Shown here: piece after piece, positions 42,161 to 52,811 of the stretch
Position numbering within the stretch: the stretch's first letter is position 1
Layout of the letters: each line of letters starts with the position of its first letter
Origin: Oegoconia quadripuncta
Lineage: Eukaryota > Arthropoda > Insecta > Lepidoptera > Autostichidae
Direction of reading: 5' to 3'
DNA: 64,000 bases
Assembly (NCBI GenBank): GCA_949316235.1
Contig: OX438741.1
Coordinates: 12,835,124 to 12,899,123 of the forward strand
Program-made: the position numbers and the translations under genes
The notes under the pieces: model-generated
The model's database searches: none
Told to the model about the DNA's origin: nothing
What the model saw: only the letters and a program-made list of their open reading frames with translations

Positions 42161-42690
42161 GTGATGTATACTTATGTATGTTAAACACACGAACCGTATT
42201 TTCATAGGATTCTATTCAAATCTAAACTTCCCCTAAAGCATGTACCTGTTGACCTTTGTCTCGAAGTTAAAGTACGCTTTTTCGACCTTTACATTGTATA
42301 ATGTGTTAAGGATCCAAATAAGGGAATAACGTGGTCCTACGCCTACGATTTTGTTTTAGAGAAATTTCATTGAAGGAATATTATTACTTTCAAAAATGTG
42401 ATTTTCAGTCATACATAATTAGTACGCCACTCTCAATAGTCATTTACAGCTTATGATACTGTCGCTTATAAATTCACTTTCAATAAATACGCCTACAAAT
42501 CTGTCAATTAAGTCTCTGTAATTCACTGGTAGAATTTCAGGACAAAGGACTTATGGACATCTGAGAGAAACATTTCAGGATAGAACTACATACAAAGTGA
42601 ATATTTAGAGTAATCTCCGATAAAACAAGTCGTTGTATCATTCAGATACAACAAATAATGATGTTAAAAGCTTATCATCGAAGTTGGACT

Positions 42691-43330
42691 GAAATCAATC
42701 AAAAATGCTTTATTTTGTAGGTACACGAGTTTTTTTTTATGGACAACGGGTTGGTACTTGACCTCAATCATACCTGATCTTAAGTGAAGATGAGGTCGAA
42801 GGTGGAAGCGTACTGACAAGGAAACCAACACATATGGAGGACTGGCTATCTTATCTCTGACAACCGGAATACAACAATGCTATTAACATTGCTGCTTGGC
42901 GTCAGATTTAGATAAGGTGGTGGTAGCTAGCCAGGCGGACATTTAAAATGCCCTACCGCCAACCAAACCGAGTACTTAAACATGTACCCCGCTGGGGATC
43001 GAACCCGCGACCTCCGAATCGTAAACCCAATGTTGTTCACATTGAGCCACGGAGGCGGTACACTTAAAATAGTCGGATTTTACATTTTTAAAGCTACTGC
43101 TTGTCCAAAAGGCAATTTTCCAATGAGAAGAACAAACAAGAAACTCGAGAGGTTGCTCTTTAAAAAAAAAAAAGTTTTTTATAATACAAAAGGACACAAT
43201 AATATTTAATTATTAATTATGAAATAGCCCGGTTATGCGAATGAGCTTGTTATGTCCATGAATGTTTATCATCTATATTTAGATATATATCTGATATTTT
43301 ATAATATAATTATAAGTTTCTGTTTTATAC
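42691..43330 (-). mobile_element. LINE family L1 3' end, split by SINE C
   Basis: ATCAAAAATGCTTTATTTTGT (42698), then after the SINE ACACTTAAAATAGTCGGATTT and GAGAAGAACAAACAAGAAACT, equals the uninterrupted 60045-60330. GGTACAC occurs at both SINE edges (42719-42725 and near 43058) as a target duplication. Confidence 0.8.
42731..43058 (-). mobile_element. SINE family C, full length
   Basis: T-run, ATGGACAACGGGTTGGTAC, full body, inverted B box and head CATTGAGCCACGGAGGCGG. Confidence 0.88.
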
Positions 43331-43365
43331 TATAGACACAGACACACACACAACGCTGTCAAATA

Positions 43366-43802
43366 TACACTGGGCCGCAAAAATTCCGGGTCGCTTATAA
43401 AAAGTGTGATAGTGTCCTAAATACACAACACTAATCCGTGAAACTGTAGTATGTTATAGATGACTGACTTATACATAAAATAAAATACATAACATGTTTG
43501 TAAAATGACATGTTGGTGCACAAGATACAGTGACCAAACCAAAAAGCTGTTTATAATGATAGCTTGGTTTGAAACATACGGCAAAAATATTCGTTTATAA
43601 AAAAATCTAAATTTGATATTTTCCAAAATTCCGAAATTTTTTTTTTAAGCTATAGCTTGTTCAAATGAAACCTTTTTTGAAATGTATAATAAGTGCCACT
43701 TATCTGCCTATAACATATTATTTATAAGAGGGATCTATGTACATAACTTTGGGAGATATCGCGGTTTTTCTAAGTGACCCGTTATTTTTGCGGCCCAGTG
43801 TA
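43366..43802. mobile_element. Tc1/mariner-type MITE, 437 bp
   Basis: Ends TACACTGGGCCGCAAAAAT and ATTTTTGCGGCCCAGTGTA with TA on both sides (43364-43365, 43803-43804). GGGTCGCTTA / TAAGTGACCC extends the inverse arms. No transposase frame. TA target and CACTGG-type ends fit Tc1/mariner. Confidence 0.8.
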
Positions 43803-43914
43803 TAATAACGAAAAACAAAACAGAGTTGCTTAGAGCAGTTTTCCATACCTCGTTGTTCCCAATATGTCTCAATGTTAATGCTAAATGTGCTGTGTGGTTT
43901 CGGCACTCAAATAG

Positions 43915-44070
43915 AAGAAGAACCAACCCGTCTCTTCCCGTGGGTGTCGTAAAAGGCGACTACCGGACTTTCTACCAAAAAAACATCCGTAGATTTCCAA
44001 GTTTCAACGGCGATGACCTCACCCGCTGTCACGTGTACATTTCTATATATTTCATAAGGTGAACCGTAGA
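43915..44070 (+). repeat. Repeat G, best copy
   Basis: ACCAACCCGTCTCTTCCCGTG, GTCGTAAAAGGCGACTACC, TTTCATAAGGTGAACCGTAGA. Confidence 0.5.
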
Positions 44071-44099
44071 TGTTGTTTCAATCATAAAAACTCTTACCG

Positions 44100-44248
44100 T
44101 CTTATTCATGAAAATTTACAAACGACTGTTTTAGCTATAGTGTGTTTTGTCTCTGTCGTTCATAAGGAAATGTTGTAATGAAAGTAAGTGACAAAACATA
44201 CTTTAACTAAAACAGGCTTTATAATTTGTAATTTTTTATGAATAAGAG
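44100..44248. mobile_element. MITE family O
   Basis: CTTATTCATGAAAATTTACAA...CTGTTTTAGCTATAGTGTGTTTTGTC and its inverse GACAAAACATACTTTAACTA..AAACAG..TATGAATAAG form about 60-bp imperfect arms. Confidence 0.6.
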
Positions 44249-44589
44249 GGTTAATGTTTCGGACACCCAAACACTATTGTTTGGGATAGACATATCCCAT
44301 TTGGGGTAAAGGTCTTGACGTTATGTTATGTAAAGCTAAAACAAGGATTAAGATAGTTGTTTTATTAAAGAAAAATAATCAATCTCCATAACTTCGGTTA
44401 CAAAATAAATCGTTTTAAATTTCTTTAGACCTACGTACAAATCCTACAATCCTATTCTAAAAATAACATCACTCAAGATAGAAACCACTTTCCGTTTTAT
44501 TGGTAATGATGAAAAAAAAGAAAAATGGAAAAGGTTGTCGTCCTAGTAAAAGCGAGATTCTATGAGAAGAAAATTTGGGAAATCGGCAG
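44249..44589. other. Repeat-poor DNA
   Basis: No family recognised; it precedes the promoter-like block. Confidence 0.3.
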
Positions 44590-44754
44590 TCTGGTGTTAG
44601 TGGCTGAACGCGACGCACCTTTGCCAGCGCGCGGGAAAATATAAAATGTCAAAATTTCGCGGGAAATCTTGGTGAAAGTTTTTATTGTGTGTTGCTAGAA
44701 ACAATAATTAAAATTAGTTGCTTTGTGATAGTGTTCGATTTTTTCACATATACG
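44590..44754 (+). promoter_or_regulatory. Promoter-like block and possible non-coding first exon
   Basis: TTTCGCGGGAAA (44655-44666) and GCGCGCGGGAAAA (44627-44639) fit E2F/DP sites (core GCGGGAAA). A TATA-like AATATAAAAT lies at 44638-44647. A strong donor ACG|GTGAGT ends the stretch at 44754. The setting is free of repeats and the CpG content is high for the window. Together this looks like the promoter and untranslated exon 1 of a plus-strand, cell-cycle-type gene whose later exons are not in view. This is inference; no coding exon was found downstream. Confidence 0.4.
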
Positions 44755-45801
44755 GTGAGTAAAATTTTATTTTTGTGAATATGTCTATTGACTGTTATTT
44801 ATTTTCTTATATGTAGGGTTTATAATTTTATAGTAGTAATTTACTATCAATAAATTGACTAAAAATTTATGAATTATTTATTCAATAATAAAAAAAATTA
44901 CAATACTATGGAATAACTGTAATGGATTACTTACTGTAAATGTAATTACTTATTTATTTTATAACACATTATTCAATTTACATTTTATTTATTAAATTAA
45001 TTTATTTAATAAATAATAATATCAAAAATATATGTCACAGTGTGTACTGATTGCCATGAAAACACTACAGGTACATACCTAATCACATGAACTAGGCTAT
45101 CATTTATCGATAACAGAAGCATTTATAACAACAATAAAGTAAATTACACTAAACAATGTTATCAGAAAAATGAAATGGATGTTATTGCTTTGGTCGCCCT
45201 TTTAGGGTTCTGCAGTTAATCACTAAAACAGAACCCTTATGGTACATCCCCTCCGTCCGCCGGTATGTCACAAGCTAAAGCCTTGTTCCGCGAAATATCA
45301 ATTTAAAAATTATTCGAAATCTAGGAGTCTACGCTCTATCGAAAATAGCTTCGGACGGCCGTAACTTCGGACTTTTTCCTTTGCTAAGAATCGTTTATTT
45401 GCATAACTTCAGACGTTCCTTGCGTCCCGTACTAACTTGTGATGTCCAACTATGTACAACAAAAGTAAAATAATGACGATTGGTTTATAATTGACACAGC
45501 AAACTGCAAAAGAAACAGTCTGAAGTTCCGGCCGTCTGAAGCTTTTTTGGTTAGAGATTATCAGATCAGACAGACAATATTCTTTTTAGAGTAAAAAAAT
45601 CAAAAAAATCTAAAGCTATAAAAGAGTTTTCATGGCACACTCTACCCGTTGCAATTTCGGTTAAATTAGCTTTGTATTGCAACAAAAAACACAACGTTAT
45701 CAAGTAATAACATAAAACAAATGTGACAACCCTGTCATATACTCTCACATTCGAAAACAAAACACTACTCTGCTATAAAATACAAAATTTATTATTTTAC
45801 T
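44755..45801. other. AT-rich, repeat-poor DNA
   Basis: If the exon above is real, this is its intron. 45200-45560 contains imperfect inverted stretches (AACTTCGGACTTTTTCC, CAGTCTGAAGTTCCGGCCG) that may be an old MITE. Confidence 0.3.
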
Positions 45802-45955
45802 AGCTTTCCGCCCGCGACTTCGTTCGCGTGGAAGATTTTATCGAAATCGGTTCAACAAAAAAATTTGCCTATATGTTAATCCAGGTCGTAATATCTCTAC
45901 CCACCAAATTTCATCCAAATCCGTCCAGGCGTATAGGCGTAAAGAGAAAGAAAGA
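45802..45955 (-). mobile_element. Small Helitron-like element, 3' half
   Basis: Minus strand ends GTCGCGGGCGGAAAGCTAG followed by T, the Helitron 3' end. Inner CAAATTTCATCCAAATCCGT matches 53917-54151 inverted. The 5' half is lost at the junction with the LINE. Confidence 0.65.
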
Positions 45956-47825
45956 AGAAAAAATTCTTTATTGTACACAGCTTAAAAATATACACAGTGA
46001 TATTATTTTAACAGGTGTACAAAGGCGGTCTTATCGCTTATAGCGATTTCTTCCAGACAACCATGGCAAAGGAACTTAATATAATACAGTACTGCTGCGT
46101 AGCGTAAAGCAAACTTACAAAAGTAAAATATATCTAAATCCTTATACTATAATATATATGTATATAAATGATAAATATACCTAACATTCAAACAATCTAA
46201 ATATATAAAGGAAGAAACTGACTGACTGACTGACTGACTGACTGACATATCAACGCACAGGCCAAACCGCTGGGTCTAGAGTTTCCAAATTTGGCACGTA
46301 GGTTCCTTACGAGGTCTAGGGGAGCACTAAGAAAGGATTTTTCAAAATTCACCCTTTAAGGGGGTGAAACAGGGGTGGGAAGTTTGTATGAAGAAGCAGT
46401 ATAACTGGGACATTTCGACTATTTTCGACTCGAAACTTCGCAAGAATACTCCTAGGAACAAATAAGCTAATACGTGTTTTGAGATTTTTCGAAAAACAAC
46501 CCCCTGGGTTGTGAAATGGGGGTTAAAACCATAAAATCGATATTGGTGTCGTTATTTAGGTTTTATGGGATGTTGATTATGAAAATGACATTTATTTTAA
46601 GTTAACCCTCTAGGGTTGAGATAGGGGTGGGGGTTGATACCAAAAAAGTCAATATTGGTGTCATTATTTAGGTTTTTTGGGACGTTGATTACGAAAATGC
46701 CATTTGTTTTGAAGCTAAACCCCTTGGGGTTAGAGAATGAGATAAGGGTAAGTAGAGATTTTTCGAAAAACAGCCCCCTGGGGTGTGAAATGGGGGTTGA
46801 AACCATAAAATCGATATTGGTGTCGTTATTTAGGTTTTTTGGGTTGTTGATTATGAAAATGACATTTATTTTAAACCAACCCTCTAGGGGTGAGATAGGG
46901 GTGGGGGATGATACCAAAAAAGTCTATATTAGTGTCGTTATTTAGGTTTTTTGGGACGTTGATTGCGAAAATGACATTTATTTTGAAGCTAACCCCTTAC
47001 GGGTTGCGATAGTGGTAGGGGTTGAAATCACAAATTCAAATCGCACAGGCCAAACCACTGGGTTTAGAGTTTCCAAATTTGGCACGTAGGTTTCTTACGA
47101 GGTCTAGGGGAGCACTAAGAAAGGATTTTTCAAAATTCACCCTGTAAGGGGGTGAAACAGGGGTGGGAAATTTGTATGAAGAAACAGTATAACTTGGACA
47201 TTTCGACTATTTTCGACTCGAAACTTCGCAAGAGTTCTCCTAGGAACAAATAAGCTAATACGTGTTTTGAGATTTTTCGAAAAACAACCCCCTGTGTTGT
47301 GAAATGGGGGTTAAAACCATAAAATCGATATTGGTGTCGTTATTTAGGTTTTATGGGATGTTGATTATGAAACTGACATTTATTTTAAGTTAACCCTCTA
47401 GGGTTGAGATAGGGGTGGGGGTTGATACCAAAAAAGTCAATATTGGTGTCATTATTTAGGTTTTTTGGGACGTTGTACGAAAATGCCATTTGTTTTGAAG
47501 CTAACCCCTTGGGGTTAGAGAATGGGATAAGGGTGAGTTGAGATTTTTCGAAAAACAGCCACCTGGGGTGTGAAATGGGGGTTGAAACCATAAAATCGAT
47601 ATTGGTGTCGTTATTTAGGTTTTTTGGGATGTTGATTACGAAAATGACATTTATTTCAAGCCAACCCTCTAGGGGTGAGATAGGGGTGGGGGATGATACC
47701 AAAAAAGTCTATATTGGTGTCGTTATTTAGGTTTTTTGGGACGTTGATTGCGAAAATGACATTTATTTTGGAGCTAACCCCTTACGGGTTGCGATAGTGG
47801 TAGGGGTTGAAATCACAAATTCAAA

Positions 47826-48360
47826 TTGGTGTCGAAGTCGAAGAGTCAATATCGAAGAGTCAATGTCGAAGATTCAAATTCGAAATTCAAAGTCGAAGGC
47901 TCAAAGTCGAAGGCTCAAAATCGAAGGCTCAAAGTCAAAGGCTCAAAGTCGAAGGCTCAAAGACGAAGGCTCAAAGTCGAAGGCTCAAAGTCGAAGACTC
48001 AAAGTCGAAGGCTCAAAGTCGAAGACTCAAAGTCGAAGGCTCAAAGTCGAAGGCTCAAAGTCGAAGACTCAAAGTCGAAGGCTCAAAGTCGAAGGCTCAA
48101 AGTCGAAGGCTCAAAGTCGAAGACTCAAAGTCAAAGGCTCAAAGACGAAGGCTCAAATTCGAAGGCTCAAAGTCGAAGGCTAAAAGTCGAAGGCTCAAAG
48201 TCGAAGGTTAAAAGTCGAAGACTCAAAGTCGAAAGCTCAAAGTCGAAGGCTCAAATTCGAAGGCTCAAAATCGAAGGCTCAAAGACGAAGGCTCAAAGTC
48301 AGACTCAAAGTCGAAGACTCTAAGTCGTAGACTCAAAGTCGAAGACTCAAAGTCGAAAAG
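47826..48360 (+). repeat. 14-bp minisatellite in Helitron 2
   Basis: About 37 units of AAGGCTCAAAGTCG (inverse of the Helitron 1 unit), with AAGACTC variants. All three plus frames are open as SKSKAQSRRLKVEG repeats; this is an artefact of the 14-bp period. Confidence 0.95.
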
Positions 48361-48685
48361 TAAAATTCATAGTCAAAGTCATGTCAAAGTCATAGTCAAA
48401 ATCATAGTCAAAATCATAGTCAAAGTCATAGTCATAGTCATAGTCAAAGTCATAGTCGAAGTCAAAGTCATAGTCAATGTCAAAGTCATAGTCAAAGTCA
48501 AAGTCGTAGTCAATGTCATAGTCGAAGTCATAGTCAAAGTCAAAGTCATAGTCAAAGTCATAGTCAAAGTCATAGTCAAAGTCATAGTCAAAGCCATAGT
48601 CAAAGTCATAGTCAAAGTCATAGTCAAAGTCATAGTCAAAGTCATAGTCAAAGTCATAGTCAAAGTCATAGTCATAGTCAAAGGG
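48360..48685 (+). repeat. Hexamer satellite in Helitron 2
   Basis: AAAGTC/ATAGTC alternation, the inverse of TTTGAC/TATGAC. Less homogenised than in Helitron 1. Confidence 0.95.
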
Positions 48686-48764
48686 GTGAAACAGGGGTGC
48701 GAAGTTTGTATGAAAAAACAGTATATCTTGGACATTTCGAGTATTTTCGACTCGAAGCAAAAGG

Positions 48765-48900
48765 CGAAGTCGTACTCGAAGTCGAGGTCGAGGCCGAGGT
48801 CGAGGTCGAAGTCGAGGTCGAGGTCGAAGTCGAAGTCGAAGTCGAAGACGAAGACGAAGACGAAGACGAAGTCGAAGTCGTAGTCCAAATCGAAGTCAAA
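48765..48900 (+). repeat. GA/TC-rich satellite (GAAGTCGAGGTC, GAAGAC)
   Basis: Runs of GAGGTC, GAAGTC and GAAGAC hexamers derived from the same GxxGTC theme; unique to Helitron 2 in this window. Confidence 0.9.
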
Positions 48901-48923
48901 GGGGATGAGATAGAGTAAATGTT

Positions 48924-49102
48924 AAACAAAATCGACATTGGTGTCGTTATTTAGATTTTTTAGAATACATACGATATCATATCGATCGTCGTCAATCGGA
49001 ACCTAGGCGAGCTAAACAAAATCGACATTGGTGTCGTTATTTAGGTTTTTTGGAATATATACGATAGCATATCGATCGTCGTCAATCGGAACCTAGGCGA
49101 GC
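48924..49102 (+). repeat. 90-bp tandem duplication
   Basis: AAACAAAATCGACATTGGTG occurs at 48924 and 49014; each unit ends TCAATCGGAACCTAGGCGAGC. A CpG-rich patch (GCGCCGCCCGCGGCCGG, 49101 on) follows. Confidence 0.92.
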
Positions 49103-49336
49103 GCCGCCCGCGGCCGGTGCAGCAGTGACGCTGCGTGCGCGGCGGGAAGCGGGAGGGAGTAGTCATCGAAACATTTCTGCCTGTGATTAGTAGGATTCAA
49201 GGTTCTGCACGAAGGTAGTTGCCTGCTTGCTTCTTTGCCTTATAAGCCTCATGCAATTTTATAAGCATAAGCTTATATATATTGCATATGGAATATATAG
49301 CTTATGCTTATGCTTATGCAATAAGGCAAGTATAGG

Positions 49337-49678
49337 TTGCAAGTCAAGGCTTTGCACCGGAACGTAGTAGAGGCCACTATTTTAACAGGACCTGCTCAGG
49401 GAGAAACAGTGTTTGTACCGCGTATTCCATTAATACCAAATGATCTTCCCTTTGAATTCAATAGGCTTCAGTTTCCACTAAAGGTCTGTTTTGCCATGAC
49501 AATAAATAAGTCGCAGGGGCAAACTCTCAAATTCGCCGGAGTAGACCTACGACAGGACTGTTTCTGTCACGGTCAGTTCTATGTGGCATGCTCCCGTGTA
49601 AGTTCACCTCAAAGTTTGGTTCTATTGCTACCACCTTCAAACATGGCAAAGAATGTTGTTTATAAGGAAGTACTTTAA
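49337..49678 (+). pseudogene. Helitron helicase (Pif1-type), C-terminal fragment
   Basis: A 113-codon frame encodes the end of the Helitron Rep/helicase polyprotein. ALHRNVVEATILTGPAQGE is the strand before motif V. KVCFAMTINKSQGQTL is the motif V region. CHGQFYVACSRV is motif VI with its arginine finger. The rest (Rep HUH nuclease, Walker motifs) is absent. The frame is intact to its stop, 229 bases from the element end, the position expected for the last gene of a Helitron. The plus orientation agrees with the element. A host PIF1 gene is unlikely because of the position and termini. Confidence 0.88.
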
Positions 49679-49879
49679 TAAATATAAACCAGAATTTTTC
49701 AGAAAGGTCTTTTAATGGATCCCTGTCTTAATTCATTTACCTGGCAAAACACCAACATGGTTCCACATACCTGTTATCTGCCCAGGGTCTTTTCCTGTTT
49801 GAGATAAACTCTACATGGTAATTTTTCTGCTGAATGTATTCCCGTGGGAAAGTAATAAAGTGTTGATTCATGTAGTCTA

Positions 49880-49907
49880 CGCGGACGAAGTCGCGGGCAG
49901 CTGCTAG
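49880..49907 (+). other. Helitron 3' hairpin and CTAG end
   Basis: CGC-G-GAC-GAA-GTC-GCG forms a short stem with one bulge, followed by GGCAGCTGCTAG. This is the replication-termination signal of Helitrons. Confidence 0.85.
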
Positions 49908-50427
49908 TAGTAATATATAATCATAATTATAAATACAGACTAATGGGCATAACTACATAAAAAACTACAAAATATATAAATATATACTTACATAAACAAA
50001 ATAGATACCATTATAATGTTTTAACATCAAAGCGATAAGTAATGCTCTCTTAAACGCCGTTTAAACACCGCTAGCGACTCAGCGCAACGAATAATGCGAG
50101 GTAACTCATTCCACAATTGGACAGATTTTGCTGCAAAGGAGTCATAAAAATAGCTAGTACGACAGCAGACAGGCTTTAACAAATTGTCGAATTTGGACCT
50201 TAAATTCACGTCATGATCTGATCCACAAAAATTTGAACTGCTCTTTGAGATAAGGGGCCTCCCCCTTATCTCAAACCACAAACAACCACCCTTACCCTTA
50301 CCTTCTCATAGATTCAGTAGTTATTAAAATCGATAGGTACTTTACGAGGTACAGACTATGATTTGTGAAATCAGAAAGTTGAATGAAAATTTATTGAGTG
50401 ACCACTTATTTTTGTACTGTAGTATTA

Positions 50428-50853
50428 TGTCCTTACCTATGAAATTGGCGTTTTGTATGAAGAATTTCATTAAGACTGTTTCCTCCATACAAACATTTTT
50501 GACTTACTTTTGGGAACGGCAAATCCAAATTTAGCTAAACTTTGTGTGTATTATCGGATAACATTAAGTTAAGTATAGGCAGCGTTAATTTTTAAAATTA
50601 ACTGCTTTATACAAGTTTCAGCGAATCTAAGAAATGATTATGGGAAGCACATGAAAAGAGCTCTGTTCAAATTTTTTTTATTATGTGATTTAGTCCAGAA
50701 ATTAAAAAATATTTCATGTGAAACCTTGAAGTAATATTCCATTTTCCAAATAAAAACAAATTTGGATATAGCTTTGAAAATCGCAGGAATTGGTGCATAT
50801 GATTAACGAAGAAAAAAACTCCAATTTCATATTACCTATGAAATTATGAGACC
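50428..50853. mobile_element. MITE family I, copy 2
   Basis: Starts TGTCCTTACCTATGAAATTG and shares the whole interior with 6904-7317. The right end is rearranged: TTTCATATTACCTATGAAAT then GAGACCCA. Confidence 0.8.
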
Positions 50854-51005
50854 CAATATATAATCATTTGTTTTCACGAGGGTTTCCATATTTTCAATTT
50901 ATACTTATGTATGACAAGCTTGTAAATGCAATTAGTAACATTTCCTTATTCTTTCTTTTCCCAGTTCTGTGATAATACCTATCATTACCAAAGGGTATAA
51001 TAGGA

Positions 51006-51245
51006 TTACGGTTTTCTATTATTGTTGGGATTATCGTTCTTGCGAACCTTAACTTCCCTTATCGCCCTCGTCCATCTTGCGTAATCTTTCGAGAAAAGAA
51101 TTTGATATTTTTTCCGTTGATCTTGGATTACATTTAATCTATGCACGATAGAGGCTCTTACGTCATCGCATTTTGTATCAATATTCAATAGGTGTCTACT
51201 ATTTTTGGATTTAGTTTTTTTACGAATGCGGTGTGGGTCCGTTAG
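51006..51245 (-). CDS. Unrecognised basic open frame
   Basis: About 80 codons, minus strand, ending at 51006: DPHRIRKKTKSKNSRHLLN, SIVHRLNVIQDQRKKYQIL, KDYARWTRAIREVKVRKN. Lys/Arg-rich, complex composition, no start codon needed if it is an exon. No splice site is convincing. It may be a transposon ORF remnant or a host exon. Confidence 0.25.
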   Translation of the reverse strand, partial: LTDPHRIRKKTKSKNSRHLLNIDTKCDDVRASIVHRLNVIQDQRKKYQILFSKDYARWTRAIREVKVRKNDNPNNNRKP

Positions 51246-51602
51246 TTGTTATACAAATAAACAAGCTTTATTATTAATAATAAATTTATTTATAATAACA
51301 AATAAAATAAAATTATATAATTGAAGTAATAATCTGTTAAAGAACAAATCTTCATCTTCGACCACATCGTCACTTTCGAACAGGTGAGATTGTGGTCAAA
51401 CGCAAAACCAGTCAATCATAAAAAAAAAAATAGTTCTGACAAATTGATGAGTGTAAAATTACCTCAGACAGACTTCAGTGACAGCGTTACCGCGCTTTAT
51501 TTATGTATAATTATGTGAACTTTGATGTTGTTAGTGCACAAAGGAAAAGTGCAGTAAATTATACCCTTTCATAGTCTAGTGTAACCATCTCCTACAAAGT
51601 AT
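51246..51602. other. AT-rich DNA and a SINE C-variant tail
   Basis: 51350-51432 is the tail variant also seen at 19105 (TCAGGTGAGATTGTGGTCAA-type, A-run). The rest is unassigned. Confidence 0.4.
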
Positions 51603-51913
51603 AGGAATTAGGAGCACTCGTGGTGCAGTCGAATTCGCTATTTACTTTCGATTAGCGAAGTTAAGCAATGTCTGGCGCGGTTAGTCCTTGGATGGGTGTC
51701 CACTAGTGGCATTTTGATACGAAAGTTTCTGTACTGCGGAGGGCACGTTTAATAATCGATACCAGTTGTTTTCAATTGAAGGCAGTCGTTGGCCTTGTGG
51801 CCACTAGTCTGGCACAAATCGACTAATGCGCATTGGGCCCGCGTTGTGGATTATGGCCCATACCCTATCCCAGTGAGAGCAGGCTGTGTCCCAACAGTGG
51901 GCACCGGTTTGCG
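51603..51913 (+). mobile_element. 5S rRNA-related SINE, copy 2
   Basis: AGCACTCGTGGTGCAGTCG is an A-box-like start. GCGAAGTTAAGCAATGTCTGG, GGCGCGGTTAGTCC-type and TTGGATGGGTGTCCAC match the 5S internal promoter blocks in order and spacing. The body ends CCCAACAGTGGGCACCGG. A chimera of tRNA-like start and 5S-like body. Confidence 0.8.
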
Positions 51914-52094
51914 AAGTGCGAGTTTTGTCTCGTTTTTAACTTTACCATCGCGTTCGCGTTTACTTAAAAAGTATCTATGAAAAAGAATCGTTTTGCAAAC
52001 TATCCGCCAGAGGCGCTGCACATTTCTTCATACAAATCGTTACGTAAACGTGAACGCGGTAGTAAAGTTAAGTCGAAACAAAACTTACACTCGG
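51914..52094. mobile_element. MITE family P
   Basis: AGTGCGAGTTTTGTCTCG...ACTTTACCATCGCGTTCGCG and GCGGTAGTAAAGTTAAGTCG..CAAAACTTACACT form about 48-bp imperfect inverted arms. It is joined to the end of the 5S SINE. Confidence 0.65.
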
Positions 52095-52159
52095 CCCTCT
52101 GCAAGGTAAATCGAGTAAGCCGTTACAAATATATTTAGCTTCTACCTAGAGTTAGTCTA

Positions 52160-52735
52160 GAGTCTCTCAGGAATAAATTTAAAGAAATTAATGTATTAAC
52201 ATTAGCATCGCAATATATTTACGAAAACTTAATGTATGTAAGAAAAAATATAGAATCGTTTAAGAAAAATAGTGATATACATAATGTTAATACCAGATAT
52301 AAAAATAAACTTGCTGTTCATGCCAGCCGTTTACACAAAGTCACTAAGTCATTTAAGGGGCAATGTATACGCTTTTATAATAAGGTTCCAGTGGACATTC
52401 AAAATTTACTTTTAAATAAATTCAAAACCATCATAAAACAGACATTATTTACCAAAGGCTATTACAAAATTTCTGACTATCTGGATGATATGCAAGCATG
52501 GACATAGACCGCTCGGCGATATTCAGCCTAATTATACAATATAATATAATTGTAACCCAAACTTATTTAAAAGAGCAACCCTTGAGTTTCTTGCTCGTTC
52601 TTCTCTGGGGAGTCTGCTTTGCGAATGAGCAATAATGTCAATAATTTTAATATTAAGATAAAAAATGTGACGTTTTCAAATGATAATCTTTATCCTACGA
52701 AATAAATATTTTGTGACTTTGACTTTGACTGAGTT
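52160..52735 (+). mobile_element. LINE family L1, best copy
   Basis: The frame 52232-52507 gives a CR1-type ORF2 C-terminus: NTRYKNKLAVHASRL, CIRFYNKVPVDIQNL, TKGYYKISDYLDDMQAW. The 3' UTR has TTTCTTGCTCGTTCTTCTC and a TGACTTTGACTTTGACT tail. It gives the empty sites for MITE M and for SINE C. Confidence 0.8.
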
Positions 52736-52811
52736 ATAATAATTATAGGAATAATTTTATAGCTTTTATGCGATGTCCTCACGATTGGTATTGATATCTT
52801 TGAGAAAAGAA

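Larger units (their letters stand above)
46196..49907 (+). mobile_element. Helitron 2 (helicase remnant, satellites)
   Basis: Begins TCTAAATATATAAAGG after host A (46195), with a CTGA array (46217-46247) and ATATCAACGCACAGGCC. It ends with the hairpin at 49880-49895 and GCAGCTGCTAG (49907), followed by host T. It carries the same G-run modules, 14-bp and hexamer satellites as Helitron 1 in the matching order. It also has a GAAGTCGAGGTC satellite, a 90-bp duplication, a CpG-rich patch and the helicase C-terminus. The Rep domain and most of the helicase are missing, so it is not autonomous. Confidence 0.92.
45956..50281 (-). mobile_element. LINE family L3, split by Helitron 2
   Basis: The 3' UTR 45956-46195 (TTCTTTATTGTACACAG, GGTCTTATCGCTTATAGCGA) continues at 49908 and leads into the minus frame 50281-50027: SKFDNLLKPVCCRTSYF, SVQLWNELPRIIRC, FKRRLREHYLSL. 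Summed 3' UTR length (about 370 bp) agrees with the intact L3 at 14815-15142. An inverted GAGATAAGGGG/CCCCTTATCTC sits at its 5' edge (50247). Confidence 0.8.

Noticed and set aside
47797..48323. Three overlapping Ser/Lys/Arg-rich frames
   Set aside because: The 14-bp unit makes each frame read the same 14-residue repeat. All three frames being open at once shows it is not coding.
49337..49678. Host PIF1 helicase exon
   Set aside because: It lies in the right place and orientation within an element with full Helitron termini, and the motif spacing fits the Helitron form.
51640..51712. 5S rRNA gene
   Set aside because: Only the internal promoter blocks match; the flanks belong to a SINE with a second copy at 28570.
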